Assembly (NCBI GenBank): GCA_964019155.1
Contig: OZ025239.1
Location: forward strand, 77,644,600 to 77,708,599
DNA: 64,000 nt
Source: Osedax fenrisi
Lineage: Eukaryota; Annelida; Polychaeta; Sabellida; Siboglinidae
Reading direction: 5' to 3'
Part shown: piece by piece, positions 1 through 13,701 of the stretch
Layout: each line of letters opens with the position of its first letter
How positions within the stretch are numbered: the stretch's first letter is position 1
Position numbers and translations under genes: made by a program
Notes under the pieces: model-generated
Told to the model about the DNA's origin: nothing
The model's input: the letters and a program-made list of their open reading frames with translations, nothing else
Databases searched by the model: none

Positions 1-398
1 ATAATAATAATATTTATTAGAAGAAAGTTGTATATATATATATATATATATCATGTGAATTATTAAATTCATTATATTATTGTTTCCTCTAAAAGGCTTC
101 AGATGAAGATAATTATCTTTTCTATGCTGTCGCCTGCTAAAAAAAAATACACTTCTAAATACACTTCTAAATAAAAAATATACTTCTAATATATTGATAA
201 ATAATGAATTTTAAGATCTTATTTTTGTTAAATCTATATATCATATATATATATATATATATATGATAGGCCTATAGGCCTATAGACCTATAGGACTAGT
301 ATACTTTGAATTTACTTTTATAAATTACTAAATAACATTAACGATTTATTAGGCATTACAAAATTCATACAAAATCATTAAAATAAGGCAAGTCAGGG
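1..398. other. AT-rich intergenic stretch
   Basis: Short (TA)n tracts near 32-50 and 241-264, and a small repeated CCTATAGG word near 269-292. No coding signal is visible. Confidence 0.5.
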
Positions 399-747
399 GT
401 AGTGGCCGCTAGTATCAGAATATGCAATAGGTGTCTCGTAATGTATTCGATTTATATTTGTTTAATTATGTAATAGTACATACTTATATTTATGATGCAT
501 ACCGTATGCAGCATACGCACCTTATTTGATTCAATGATTTAATTATATACATACACACTCTTATACATAAATAAGTATAAATATATATAATCATATTTTT
601 GTTAACAATTGACAACAACATTATTTCGTAATAAATTTTGAGTAATTAATTAATTATTTTAAAAAAAAATTTCCTGAAAAATGTATTGTATACATAACTT
701 TTTATCCTATTTAGCACCATTTAAGAGTTAATTAAAACGACCACTAC
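399..747. mobile_element. Small MITE, copy 1 (GTAGTGG ends)
   Basis: The ends are imperfect 12-bp inverted repeats: GTAGTGGCCGCT on the left, AACGACCACTAC on the right. The whole interior is repeated in opposite orientation at 12258-12636. Shared blocks include the words around the TATTCGATTTATATTTTG region and the ATCCTAT...AGCACCATTTAAG block next to the right end. The element is non-coding. The target-site duplication is not clear and the superfamily is unknown. Confidence 0.6.
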
Positions 748-2104
748 TTCGTTCTTGGGAGTATATATATTTAAAATATCAATATCAATATATATATATA
801 TATTAATATATTACACGTAATGAAAAATACATCATACATAATAATGGAATATATATATACATATAAATATATTATATTATAACACATTTTAACGTTACCT
901 GATTTCACAGCAAACTTCGTAGAATTTTACCCAAGGAAGTTGTTCAGAACGATGCTATGAATCCAGAATGTTCAGTTAGTGGGTATGGCTTACACTTTAG
1001 CACTCGTGTGTGTATGTGTGTATGTGTATAAGTATGTGTGTGGATGTGTATGTGTATGTGTATGCATGCTGAGTATAATATTATATTAGTCATATTCATA
1101 ATAATATCGCTATATAGGAAGGTTCTAAACATTAATTTTCGAAGATTTTAATATTTCAAAAAATGTCGTTAATTTGTAATATATTATTGGTATTGTATAT
1201 ATAATACCAATTAAAATGGTAAAACATAAGAAGAAAAAAACATTAAACAACAAGTTTTAAGTAATATTGTTGTTAAAAGATTACGTCATGCTATAGCATT
1301 ACAAAGTGCATAAAGAAGTTACTCATTTAAAAGCTAAAAACCTCAAACTATCCATAGGTAAAATTAAATAACTATTATGAATATCACATTAATGAGTATA
1401 GGGGTCTAGTAATACAAATCGAAATATATAACTAATTAAAATTAAATTGTTTCTATAAAAATAATCGAAAAATAATATCGAGAGAAAAATAATTTTAATT
1501 ATATACAAATGTAATATATTCTAATAATATTGTAAATTAAAATTTGTATTAGAATATTTAAATATTTTTAGAATTATCTTTAGTTTAATAATTTTCATTA
1601 GTTAAATAGTTAACATATGGTTTATAGTTAACAATAGTTACATATTTATAATTAGTTAACTATTATAATTATATATATATATTATATTATTATAGATTAA
1701 AGTTACGTATATATTATACTCAATATTAACATTTAACATTTTTAATATAATTTTAATTAGAATACATTTTAAATTTTAAATATAAATTGTACATAATGAA
1801 AGTAAATGCACGAGAAATGAATAGCCAATAGTAGTATGGCTATTGTTTGGTATGTTTACCCGTAGACATTACAGGCATTGGAAATCATACTAACTTTCAT
1901 ATGTGTTTCATGTAACCGTTTCATCATAACACCCATGCATTAACGAACTTATTTCAAGCAGATAATATTTTCATTATCAATTCCCGATATAAACAATATA
2001 TATATGTATATATATATTATAATAATAATCATATATTAAACATTTTTATTTATAATTTAATAAATATAAATGGAATTATACATTATATTTGTACTTAAAA
2101 TTAG
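748..2104. other. AT-rich intergenic DNA with a TG microsatellite
   Basis: A (TG)n/(CA)n-like tract at about 1004-1066 produces a spurious His/Thr-rich ORF on the minus strand. I see no gene in the rest. Confidence 0.5.
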
Positions 2105-2398
2105 TACGTATCTTTACTTTTGTTCTCGCCTTTATATATATATAGTAATACTATTTTACCTAAGAATTTACAATTATTATATAATAATATATATAAAGCT
2201 AAAACTTATAATGGAAATATGTTTCATAGAATAAAAGTAAGAACTGACCGAAAAGCATGTTGTTTATCAAATACAGGTCCAATGATGTGGAACAGATTAC
2301 CAAAAAAAATAAAAAACATTTATAAAATGAATTATATTAAAAAAATTGATAATATCGTCTTATTAATTTTAATTTATATTTTAGATTTTCTATTTTGA
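2105..2398 (+). mobile_element. LINE 3' fragment (CR1/L2-like C-terminus)
   Basis: A short open stretch encodes the tail that follows the reverse transcriptase in CR1/L2/Jockey-like elements. The pattern RT.RK..CLSNTGPMMWNRLP is recognisable and parallels RTHRKSFCLTNKAPEIWNALP in the element at 11340-12117. Only the last ~80 residues remain and no RT core is present, so this is a dead 5'-truncated insertion. Confidence 0.6.
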
Positions 2399-2971
2399 AT
2401 TATGTGATATATTAATAACTGTATTGGCCATATAGCCTAGGCTATTAGGTGTACCTTATAGTATCAGCATTTATCATTATTTATTTTATATATTTGATAT
2501 TATAGTTTTATAGCTTTTATTTATGTAGTTTTTTTTAATATTTTTAATTAGTTATAACATTTTAATTTTAGTGTTTTATTGGTTTACATTATTTTAGGTT
2601 AAATATTATTTATTTATTTTAAATACACGATAAGAATTATTGTGGGGTTTTTGCAATTTTATTTTAGTACTTAATTTTAAATTGTACATAAATATATTTT
2701 ATATATATATATATATATATCCTGTTGAATACCTTAATTACTTACATATTACATTTTATTTAAATTTTATTTAATATTCTATCAGAATTATTGTCTATCC
2801 AGGAAGTCTAATTTTATTTTTAATATTTAATATAATATATTCCTAAGTACTGTGTATTGATTCTTTGTGTGGCCGGTAATGGTTCATGTCGGGATAAGGA
2901 TGCAATTGTTGTGAGGGTGAAATTATTTCCAGTATTCTTACTATTGGCGAAAGTAAGTTTCTTAAGGCATT

Positions 2972-3017
<46 letters not shown>

Positions 3018-3313
3018 ATAGAAACCCCAAATCCTCCAAGTTGATACACCTTTATCGACTTTCATTTGCAATCGGTCTAAAGTATTCGAGGCATATTTTT
3101 TATGAACTTTTTATTACTGATAACCTGGATAGAAATTTGATAAGCTTTATATTTTATTTAATATTATTTTAATTTTATATCTGGTTTTTCCCTCCACAAT
3201 CACATTGGGTGAACGAATTAAAGTTTTGCTTTTTCATTTATCCATATCAATGCATGCACTCTGATTATTATTGTTATATATGTAAATATATATATATATA
3301 TATATATAAATAT
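2399..3313. other. AT-rich intergenic DNA with (TA)n tracts
   Basis: A (TA)n tract at about 2973-3014 and a shorter one near 2699-2720. No coding sequence recognised. Confidence 0.5.
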
Positions 3314-4362
3314 AGGGGAAAGTCTCCGATTACCGACCCCTAAATGATTATTTGTAATACCTTATTCGATATTATATATATTTATTTGAAATTTTGTAAT
3401 TTAATATTATGGCAATGAATAATATGGCTATTTTAAATTGTTGATATAATTATATATACAAGAATAAACAGGGGTGTCTGTAATCGGATACATGTGCATA
3501 ATACCGACCCCCTTGTCTTATTACCGACCCCCTAAAATAATCGTGGTATAAATAATTATAGTATTATAATATCTAATACAAATATTAGATATAGGATAAA
3601 GGACAAATATTAGATATAACCTACATAAATATAATTAATTATAACATGCACGCAATTTATTTTTTATTGAATTTATGTTTTAATAGTAATATTAAATTTA
3701 AATTTAAACTTTATATTAATTATATTAAAATAGTGTATATTATTATTAAATATTTATTTATTAATCAGTATATATATAATTAACTGGAATAATGAATCCT
3801 AATCTATATCAATGATACACAAACAACTTACGACATATTTTATAAGAACAATACGGATCTATTTTGATTGGATATTATAAATCACATGGGGTCGGTATAC
3901 CGATTATATATAATATATTTAATATATAATATAATATATAATATATAATATATAATATATTTAATACTTAATATATTAGGGTAATTTAGGGGGTCGGTAA
4001 TAGGAAAATCATATGGGTTGCTATAATTAAGATATATTGGTTAATAGTTATTCAAATTAAATTATTTTTATAATATTTATAAACATTTTATTGATCTACA
4101 ATATTTGCGTAGTATTAAATTTTCATTTAATTAATAAAGTATTTACAATGATTTAAAAAAAGTTATTATTCAAATATTTAAAATTTAAAAACAGAATATT
4201 AAATTTTATCAAATAACAATTGTAGGATTGAAAATTTTTAAAAACAAAATACTTATTCATATTTATCATTAAATTAATAAAAGTTCATTTATATATAATT
4301 TTATGATATCTCTTATAGTTACTGAGCTACGAGAGGGGGTCGGTAATCGGAGACTTTCCCCT
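3314..4362. mobile_element. Non-autonomous DNA transposon, 'ACCGACCCC' type
   Basis: A 27-bp perfect terminal inverted repeat begins GGGGAAAGTCTCCGATTACC on the left (3314-3340) and is mirrored at 4336-4362. The flanks are TA-rich, consistent with a TA target duplication. Inside, the word ACCGACCCC/GGGGTCGGTA recurs near both ends (about 3472-3488, 3503-3512, 3521-3532, 3888-3905, 3989-4003). There is no transposase ORF. The right subterminal block CTGAG.TAC..AGAG and the internal GCACGC and GATTGG landmarks align with the element at 9501-10650, so the two are related. The superfamily is not assigned. Confidence 0.85.
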
Positions 4363-4702
4363 ATATATATAAATGTAGACATAAATACGTCTAATTAAGA
4401 AAATTAACATATATATATATTGCCACCATATATAGTATACCATACCTGTACATAATATATATGGTATACCTCTAAATATATTAAATGTAATGAGTCATTA
4501 CTAATGACCTATGTAACGACATTGCTATTGTACATAGACATCTGCCATCGCAACCCAACCAATTGGAGACTCTGTAGTTAAAATCGAGAGGGTAGCACCA
4601 GTAAACAATATAAAGAATGAAGCTGATGATGATGTTATTCAATTAGATAACCGTTAGGATAACTTCTACATAGATAATATTATTTGTATACGTGTACCAT
4701 AC

Positions 4703-4754
<52 letters not shown>

Positions 4755-7700
4755 TTTAATTGTAATTAAATTGTCATTTATATATCTATTATGGGGCGCT
4801 TTTTCACAAAAATAGCATGCATAGCTATGCTATTTTTATATATAATTGTTTAGGTTTTTTTATATCACTATTTTTTATATTTCATTAATTATATTATAAT
4901 TATGTAATTTATTAATTTATTATATTAATAATCTAATTAAATCTAATGCATACAGGTTACATTATAACCTATTGTGTTATATTCTTTATTAAATATACCT
5001 TTACCATTCAATGGATATAATTATCCATAATATATTCTGTAAATTTGAAAGCCAATATCTTCAGCAACTTATCCTATATATTTATTTACTATTTATATAA
5101 TTTAAATTTTAGAACATACGTAATGTCCTTTGTAATTTACGTATATACAAATCATTATACTAATACTATCTGGTTGTAATCTCTTACTCTATTGATTGCA
5201 ATGATTATAGTTAATTAATGATTTAAATGACATACCTTACTTTATATAGTGGATTTATATATTGTTATATTATTGTTTATTATATAAGAGATATATAATA
5301 TATACAACCCGCCCTAGTCTATATGTCCGTATTCGCTGTAGTCTACCTCGCACCCTATATGGGGCTTATTAACCACTACCACGACGGGGGTTGTTACTAA
5401 CTATATATATATAATATATATATATAGTATTCCTAATTATATTTAGTTAGTACTCCTAATTATTTAATAATATTACATTATTATTTAATGAATTTTTCTT
5501 GTAAAATTAATCCATAAATTATGTATATATATATACAATATTGGTATTCAGTTAATATCAATTGTATGAAGTAATAATTATATCAATAAGTTTACTAACA
5601 ATAGTATTCACTATCTGTATTTAGATGTATTAGGTTAATTTATATAATCACATGTGATATGCATATTTCTATATAAAAGTCTATAGCATTATTTAAGCCT
5701 AAAATATATGTAGTTATAAATTAAACAATAGATGGCAGAAGATTAAGATTAAATATAGCATATTACGTCATACACATATTGTAGTATAATTGTCTTATTA
5801 CATCATCCCATCATTTGTAAATTAGAAGTCAATATATAATAGAAATCTGTAATAATATCTCCCAGCTGTGCAAGCCTAATAACGTATCAGATGCACATCA
5901 ACTGTGTGTAAATAGATAGTTATCTGACATTTAGTATACTTTGATGTTTAATAATGGAACAGCTTCTCTTAAAGTTATTGTTCGGAGAAAATCAGTATAG
6001 AGATTACACATTATATCATGATTGATGTTTTCGGCAAATACAAGGAATATATCATAATTATATATACAAAATTATATTAGTGTTGTAATATCTTATTATA
6101 ATATAATTATTACATAATAATAATTTTAATTTGATGAAACATATTTAATTTTACGAAGAACAACCTATTTATAATTTTATATTATTTAAAGCTAACAATA
6201 CACTGTTTTATATTTCAGTTTTATAGAATAACTATATACATGATAACTATAGATATATCTAATGAATCCATTATATATAACTAATAGTATAACTATATTA
6301 CCTCAATGTAACTATAGTTAGATTGATATTCAAGTATATACAACTATAGCCGATCAATATTATAAATATCTTAAATATATCTTATATAAACCTATATAAC
6401 ATATGTTATTGATATTATATAGTTACTTATATTATATGATATATAGTTATATTATTATTAAATCATGTACCTCAAATAATAGAATTCACAGGAGGTTATA
6501 ATATGTCCGCGGAGAAATATGAATCAAGAATTGGTAAAAAAATAAATTAAAATAAATAAAATAAATGTAAAACTTTAAATTGATTATTTAATATTTTATT
6601 TTATTTTATATATATAGAATATAAAATATAAAAACTTATAAAAATATTCTTATATTTATAGTATCCAAAATAATGATCTATGATATTTTAATGAAATATT
6701 ATTATTTAATATAATTTTATTTTGAAATATGCTTATTAATATTATAAATGTTTTATTAATAATATTAATATTTTTATAACATTTTCATTTTATAAATATT
6801 ATGTATATATGTGTCAAATAAAAATGAATAATTTAATATATATTCATATTTAATATATATTAAAAGAATACAAATTATGATTTAAATATTGTGACATAAA
6901 TGTAATGTTTAATTTGTATAAATTAAGTAAACAAATAATAATAAAGCATATGCCGAATATATTTGTAAAAAAAGGTGATATCGTTCAAATTCATTATTTA
7001 CATGTTATCTGAATATAATAATGTATGTTATTAGGAGTTATATTTAGTGGAGGTGTCAAGGAGTGATTAGCATAAGTAAACATATAGGCAAGACAAGATA
7101 AATTAAGTTCTTAGAAAAGTAATTCAGATATTTCATACCTATACTATAGTGTTCACTTCAGATAAAATAATTAATCAATTACGATAAATAATTACAATAT
7201 TTCTATAGTGGCATCTAAAGGTGAATATATATATATATTTAAAATAAATTTATATACAATTATTTACATATTTATGTAACAATAGATAACGTAGAATAAA
7301 TAAAACAAATAGGAATGCATTAGAAATAATGTTAAATTGTTCACGCAATTTCACATGTGTGTTATATAGCTAACGAGAAATGTACCTAATTCAGCAAGTT
7401 GATCTCTACTTCACTCTGTCAGATGATAGCGGAAAATAGTTCGATGGAAAAAGATAGATTCTTAGACCTATAATAGCTGTAGGTATTATATTTATACAAT
7501 ATACACACCTCATACTTCTATTTTATATTCTATCAATCTTCCTTTTAATATTCTAGCACACATATGCACACAGTATACACATATAGTATGTAATATATAA
7601 ATATTATATTATATACTCGAATACATGGTTAAATAATCCTATATCAATTATTCTGAGAATGTTCTCAATGCATACTATATTCTACTTTATTGCTTTACAT

Positions 7701-7814
7701 ATATATTATTATATTATTTTATTTTAACACCGTTTAAATATAATATATATTAACAATAGTTTATACTATCTACATAGAGAGTAATTATGACAATTAATAA
7801 TTAATAAAGTTCAG
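4363..7814. other. AT-rich intergenic DNA
   Basis: A long (TA)n tract at about 4706-4750. A less AT-rich island at about 5306-5398 starts ACAACCCGCC and ends GGGGGTTGTT, possibly a tiny inverted-repeat element. No ORF or RNA gene is recognised in this 3.4 kb. Confidence 0.45.
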
Positions 7815-9130
7815 TCGTTACTTACTTTACTTTAGTCCCGTGACTCGAGAATCGTAGGGGGAACATAAACACTTCTATGATAACAGAAACTTCTCCAATC
7901 ATCTCGGTTTATCTTCATTAGTAACAAATCCTCTAAGTTATAACTATAACGAATATATTCGATGTCCATTTGCAAATATTATTCATCCAGTTTAACCTGG
8001 GTCGTCCTTGCGATATTTTTCCATCTACTTTACCTTGAAGAATCGTTTTGGCTAATGAGTTGTGTCGAGTGATGTGGCCGAACCAACATAATTTCCGTTT
8101 CTTGACTATTGCGAGGAGAGGAACATAGTATTCAACCAGTGACACAATTTTCTCTTTTACGATAACGTTTGTTATTTTTTGTCGGTAAGTGATACCTAAG
8201 AGACGTCTGTGAGATTTGTTTTCAAATGCAACTACTTTCTTCTCCATGGATTCTAATATAGTCCATGATTCACATCCATATAGAAATATCGAGAGTATTA
8301 ATGATTTATATAGGTTGTACTTTAAGGTGAAGTTAATCTTTTTGCTTGTCCAGATCTTGTCAAGTCTTACTATTGTTGATGTTGCAGTAGCTATACGTAT
8401 TCTGATTTCTCATTCGCTTGAACCATCTTTTTTAAGTGTAGCACCTAAGTACTTACATTGATTTACTTCTTCCAATTCTTCTCCATTCATTATGATCTTA
8501 GCATGTACATTATTTTTATTACTATTTACCATAGTTTTTCTTTTTTCACTGCTGACCTCCATATCGTAATTACCTGCATGTAATGCTAGGCTATCTGTTA
8601 GCTTTTGTAGTTCGCAGTTACTTCCTCTTATTATATATATATTTCATCTGCAAATCGTAAGTTTGAAATTGTTCTTCCGCCAATAGATATGCTTGAATGA
8701 TGATCTTTTAACGTATCTGACATAATTTGTTCAAGATAAATGTTGAAAAGAATTGGCGACAAGAGACAACCTTGCCGTACACCAACTATTGTTTTGAAGT
8801 AATCACCTTTAATATTGTCTAGTAGAATTGCACTAGTTGAACTTTTATAAAGTAAGTTAATCAGTTGCGTTATCCCATCAGATATACCAACATTGTCCAT
8901 AACCTGCCAAAGTCCTTGCAAGGGCGATCATGATGCCACTCTCGATCAAACGCTTTTTTAAAATCTATGAAATTATGAAATAGATCTTTCTGTATTTCTA
9001 TATGTTTTTCCATAATTATTCTACAGTTTGTGATTTGTTCTACGGTGCTTCTACCCTTATGGAAGCTTGCTTGTTCTTCAGATAATATATCAGTCGTTAC
9101 TGAATAAATAAATGTTTAGCTTACCTTTAA
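7815..9130 (-). mobile_element. RTE-like LINE remnant
   Basis: Minus-strand pieces of an endonuclease-reverse transcriptase. The fragment at 8921-8631 has the RT motif RQGCLLSPILFNIYLEQIM and a degraded active-site box FADE (FADD expected). The fragment at 8247-7933 has the C-terminal signature KRKLCWFGHITRHNSL followed by GRPRLNW. The 3' end (around 7815-7860) carries the same ACGGGA..AAAGTAAAGTA tail as the plus-strand relative at 15530-17310. Frameshifts and stops break it throughout. Confidence 0.75.
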
Positions 9131-9480
9131 AACTAAGCGTTGTAATTATTTCACGAAGATCAAAGGGAAACTTGTTTCATTCATTTGGACCATCGATGCT
9201 ACAATCTCTCGAGTACTACTGGGGTCGCTTCTAATCGATGTAGATATTGTTTCTTGAGCTTCGTTCTTATATATGTGGCTGTATTAGTTCAGCTAAATAT
9301 GAAGGTGTATGATTATGGTAGGCAAGATGTATTAGTACTAAGAGTATGTATTTTATACGCGAAGAAATCCAGTGCTGTTTCTTCATCAGGCTAGTAATAC
9401 ATATATCATTGTTTATCGATCTATATGGCAAGTTGTAGATCATTCTAACTGCTCTTTTTTTTTGCAACTTTAAAGTAATT
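9131..9480 (-). mobile_element. L2/CR1-like LINE 3' fragment
   Basis: Minus-strand translation of 9467-9267 gives QKKRAVRMIYNLPYR and TPSYLAELIQ, the post-RT C-terminal pattern of L2/CR1 elements. The same nucleotide block (AAGTTGTAGATC.TTCTAAC) occurs at 14180-14205 in the larger L2-like copy. It lies directly next to the RTE-like remnant. Confidence 0.6.
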
Positions 9481-9500
9481 AGTAATTACTAATGACCTTA

Positions 9501-10650
9501 GGGGAAAGTAACTTAATACGGACACTTTAACAATAAATGGTCTTAACATTTTATTACTCATTATTTGTATTCAAAAATTATAATATATCAATAATATGAT
9601 TATAGATATTATTGTGATTTTAAAATTTTATCTAATCTTTTAATTCCATAGATAACAGGGGTGTCCGTATTCGGTACCCGTGTCCGTATTCGGTACCCGT
9701 GTCCGAATTCGGACCCACTGTGTTATAATACGGACACCCTATATACAACTATATAAACTATATATTATTGATGAATCAATCAGACAAATTACAATTAAAT
9801 TATTTATAATTTATAATAATGTAATTAGTTAATTTATTTATTTTTTATTATTTTTTAATTAAATTAAATTAATTTAAGTATCTGAATAATACAAATTTTA
9901 GATTTAGCTTTATTGGTGGTATTAATTTATAACGCACGCGATTTTTATGAAAATCAGAATAATTCATACGCTGCACGCTGATTGGTTATATATAACATCT
10001 TATAGGGTGTCCGCATTAAGACATTTATAGTTTCCGTATTATGGACTTATATGACCTCTAAATATATGCTTATAACATAATGAATAATTGATAACAAATA
10101 TATAAATTATATATATATATAATTTTTAGAATGCATTATTTTTTAATAATATAGTTTTATATAATATCGATACAATTGTATATTATTGAGAAAGTTTTTA
10201 GTTGACATTTTTTTTCATAAATTTAACAACGTAATAAAAAAATCAGTTTATTGAATATATCAGCACTATTTTGAATAATTAAAAAATAAAAAATACTTTG
10301 ACTATTTATATAATTATGAATATTTTATTATTACAACATTTTTTAGTGTAATTTTGTGGACTACTTATGTCTTATGTAAAGAATAAAAAATATGTATCAA
10401 TAAGTCAAGTTTAAAAATAAAAGATGTCAAGTTATATAAAAAAATCACAGAAACGAGTTAAATTCTGAATGCCAAACTATAAAAGGAATAGAATAGCTAA
10501 ACAAATGAAAAAAATAAAAACTAAAACAAACAAGATGAAGGTTTAATAAATAATACCCGTAAACAATAATAAAATATTCATTGAACATTTTTTTTGTAGG
10601 ATTTATGGTTTCTGAGATACCGAGAGTGTCCATATTCGGTTACTTTCTCC
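9501..10650. mobile_element. Non-autonomous DNA transposon, 'ACGGACAC' type, longest copy
   Basis: The left end GGGGAAAGTAACTTAATACG and the right end ...GGTTACTTTCTCC form an imperfect terminal inverted repeat of about 26 bp, flanked by TA on both sides. A 19-bp unit GTGTCCGTATTCGGTACCC is repeated about three times at 9661-9717, and single copies of the GTCCG-ATT word recur near 9730, 10012 and 10627. The longest interior ORFs are spurious. Related copies lie at 24297, 25797, 55030 and 56366. It shares the end block CTGAGATACCGAGAG with the 3314-4362 element. Confidence 0.85.
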
Positions 10651-11023
10651 TATATGGTGAATTGTAATCAATTTTAATAATTTCATTAATTTTCTTAGAA
10701 ATTAATAATTTAAAATAACACATAACTAGATATATTACGAACCAATAACCATATAACATTTCTATAACTCATAATAATGATATATTCCGAAACCATTAAC
10801 CACATACAATTCTACAACATAAATAATAACTATAGTTAATATATGAATCAGATAGAGTGTAAACACTCAGGAAAATACAAAAGCAAAGCTTGACTAGGTA
10901 TTTTCCCACTCAACTTGATAACAGCATTACAAGAATAAAAAATAAAAAAAATATTAGTAAATTATAAAATGACAATAACTTATTTTAAAATTTCAATTTT
11001 GTATATCATTAGAACTATAATTT

Positions 11024-11062
<39 letters not shown>

Positions 11063-11339
11063 TATTGTATATATTATTAAACTTATTTGATTTGTAAATG
11101 TGATTCGTGTAAATGAAAATCGTGCTGAATAAATAAGTAAGAATATACTTGAATATTGTTATCAAGGAGAGGTCATCATTTTCAGTTAAATACAAAATAA
11201 AATATAATAAATAATAAAAGTATATATAAATAAAATAAATGTATATTAAAAGAAGAAAAATATATAACACAAATGAAATAAATGCATAAAATATGTAAAA
11301 AATATAAAAATGAAAAAGAAAAATATAAAGAAACTAAAC
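10651..11339. other. AT-rich spacer with (TA)n tract
   Basis: A (TA)n tract at about 11027-11060. No gene recognised; the minus-strand Ile/Tyr-rich ORF here is the tract read as protein. Confidence 0.5.
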
Positions 11340-12116
11340 ACAATAAAAAATATAAATAGTTAACTAATACGAAGAGGTAATAAATAATTTAATATTTGTT
11401 TTAAAAGTTTTTTTATTCATTAATTTGTGAAAAGAAGCTGGTAATGCATTCCATATCTCAGGAGCTTTGTTAGTAAGGCAAAACGATTTTCTATGTGTTC
11501 TAATTTTGGGTAAAACCAATTTTTTAGATAAAGGCTTATAAATATTTGAATTTTGTGTAAAAAGATATTGTAAAATTATAGGCAAAGATTTAGTCATATA
11601 TATATTTATATATTTTAAGATATTAATCTTTATAATATCTTGAAATTTTAAAAGATTGAATTTTTTATAAATTGTATCTATATCTACATTAAAAGAAAAA
11701 AACAAATTTTGTATTACCCTATTTTGCAATATAATAATTGGTTGAATATTAGACAAAAATGTACTACCCCAAATAGATGAACAATAATTTAGATGACTTT
11801 CAAAAATACTATGATATATTTGTATACGATTTTGTAAAGGTAGTTTATGTTTTATTTTATTTATAATAGCAATGGATCTACTTAGTTTTGATCTGATATA
11901 ATTTATATGATAATTCCAGTTACATTTATCATCAATTATTATACCAAGGAACGATAAATGATTCACCTTCTCTATAATTTCATTATAAACTTTTAATTCT
12001 AGTTTCTTTTTTGATTTAGAATTTCGAATATTATAGAGCATAACTTTGGTTTTTTTTTTACATTTAATGTTAATTTATTACTAAATAGCCAGTGAGTTAA
12101 ATTATAAAGGTCATCT

Positions 12117-12117
<1 letters not shown>
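11340..12117 (-). mobile_element. LINE C-terminal half (CR1/Jockey-like), long ORF
   Basis: A continuous 225-aa minus-strand ORF (12041-11364), extendable upstream to about 12115, encodes the region after the RT catalytic core. It contains FLGIIIDDKCNWNYHI, then HSIFESHLNYCSSIWGS (the conserved YGS.IWG-type box), QNRVIQNLF and a terminal CLTNKAPEIWNALP box. The RT palm is missing because the copy stops at a (TA)n tract on its upstream side. The uninterrupted frame suggests a younger insertion than its neighbours. Confidence 0.75.

Positions 12118-12151
<34 letters not shown>
12118..12151. repeat. (TA)n microsatellite
   Basis: A pure TA run that bounds the upstream side of the LINE fragment. 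Confidence 0.8.
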
Positions 12152-12153
<2 letters not shown>

Positions 12154-12257
12154 AATATATATATAAAATCCGTAAATGGTTATTAAGTGTTCAATGATGG
12201 ATTAACAGCTATAGGGGAGGGAAGGGGGTATACCACACTACAGTGGCCGAGGACGGA

Positions 12258-12636
12258 GTAGTGGTCGTTTTAATTAACGCTTAAATGGTGCTTGATAGGA
12301 TAACAATTTCTATATACAATATTTAGATAATCAAAATATCTATAATATATATATATAAAAATGTATTATATAGTAAATTTTTTTAAAAATAATTAATTAA
12401 TTACTCCTATTTATTACATAATAATTTTTTTTCAAATTTTGAGAATAACATGATTATATATATATGTATGCTTATTTATGCGTAATAAGAGTATGTGCAT
12501 ATATAATTAAATAATTGAATCAAATAAGGTATGTATGCATCATAAATATAATTATTGAATATTACATAATTAACAAAATATAAATCGAATACATTACGAG
12601 ACACCTATGGCATTTTCTGGTACTAGCGGCCACTAC
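12258..12636. mobile_element. Small MITE, copy 2 (GTAGTGG ends), inverted
   Basis: The left end GTAGTGGTCGTT and the right end AGCGGCCACTAC are inverted repeats. The interior is the reverse complement of 399-747, including CTTAAATGGTGCT, GATAGGATAA and CATTACGAGACACCTAT. It is slightly longer than copy 1 because of internal AT indels. There is no coding capacity. Confidence 0.6.
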
Positions 12637-13513
12637 TATAGTATACGGCCTTGCCTTATTGTAGTTCTTTTTGTAATGCCTAATCAAACGTTTATATTAT
12701 TAGGTTAAACAATTTATATATAAAAGTGAAATCACAGTATTCTAGAATTATATTATTTCTAGTTAATTCAAAAAAAATAATAGCCTACAATTCAGTATTT
12801 ATCGATATATTAGAAATCTTCTGAGGCATATTAATTATCGGCCACTATATTGTATATATACACTATAGGGAGTATACTATCTTCCCTCGCTTAGTTGAAA
12901 CCTACATAAAGCAATCTGTACAGAATTGTGTTCTTTAGAACTTGGGTACAGTACGTTAACCTAACGCTATTAGTGTACCACATTCGAAATAGCACTATAT
13001 AGTGCCACTGTAATATGCATATTATATATTATAATGTCCTTATAAGAACACTTTAGTGAATTTCACATTTACAATTATATCAGATATTTAAGTTTAAAAA
13101 GGAAATGAAAATAAACAATTTTAATAATAAATCGTTATATAATCAAATTTGATAAACTAACTATTTTATATTAATATATCATGATTATTATTACAAAAAA
13201 TACCACTATTTAATTTAAATATAATAATTAATTAATACAACACCCTTTACGATTATACCTGCTAAAGAAGCATTTACCAGTCAATTTATTAGGGGTGTAA
13301 TATAACATTTACGCGCTATATACTATTAAATGATATACATATACATACTTATATATTACTAATATTGAAATTAATCTAATATAATATATACTTATAATTT
13401 ATTTAATAATTATATAATTAATATTTTAATATTTGTATAATAATTTAATACATTATGTGTTGATAAATAATTTATTAAATTGGTTATATTAGCAGGGAGA
13501 TCCCTGATATTAG
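12637..13513. other. AT-rich intergenic DNA
   Basis: Nothing recognised apart from scattered short TA runs. Confidence 0.45.
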
Positions 13514-13598
<85 letters not shown>

Positions 13599-13606
13599 AT
13601 ATATAC
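13514..13606. repeat. Long (TA)n microsatellite cluster
   Basis: Near-continuous TA repeat with rare AAA interruptions. It yields a meaningless Ile-Tyr ORF on the minus strand. Confidence 0.85.
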
Positions 13607-13701
13607 ATAACACAATTATATATATATATATTATAATTGAATTTAAAATGTTTTTAAAATACTTTTAACGTTAATAAAATCAATATATATATATATATAT
13701 A

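Noticed and set aside
944..1132. His/Thr-rich ORF
   Set aside because: Produced by a (TG)n/(CA)n microsatellite.
2843..3049. Ile-Tyr repeat ORFs over (TA)n tracts here and at many other places (for example 13410-13613, 13866-14066, 17172-17432, 54302-54484)
   Set aside because: They are microsatellite sequence read as protein.
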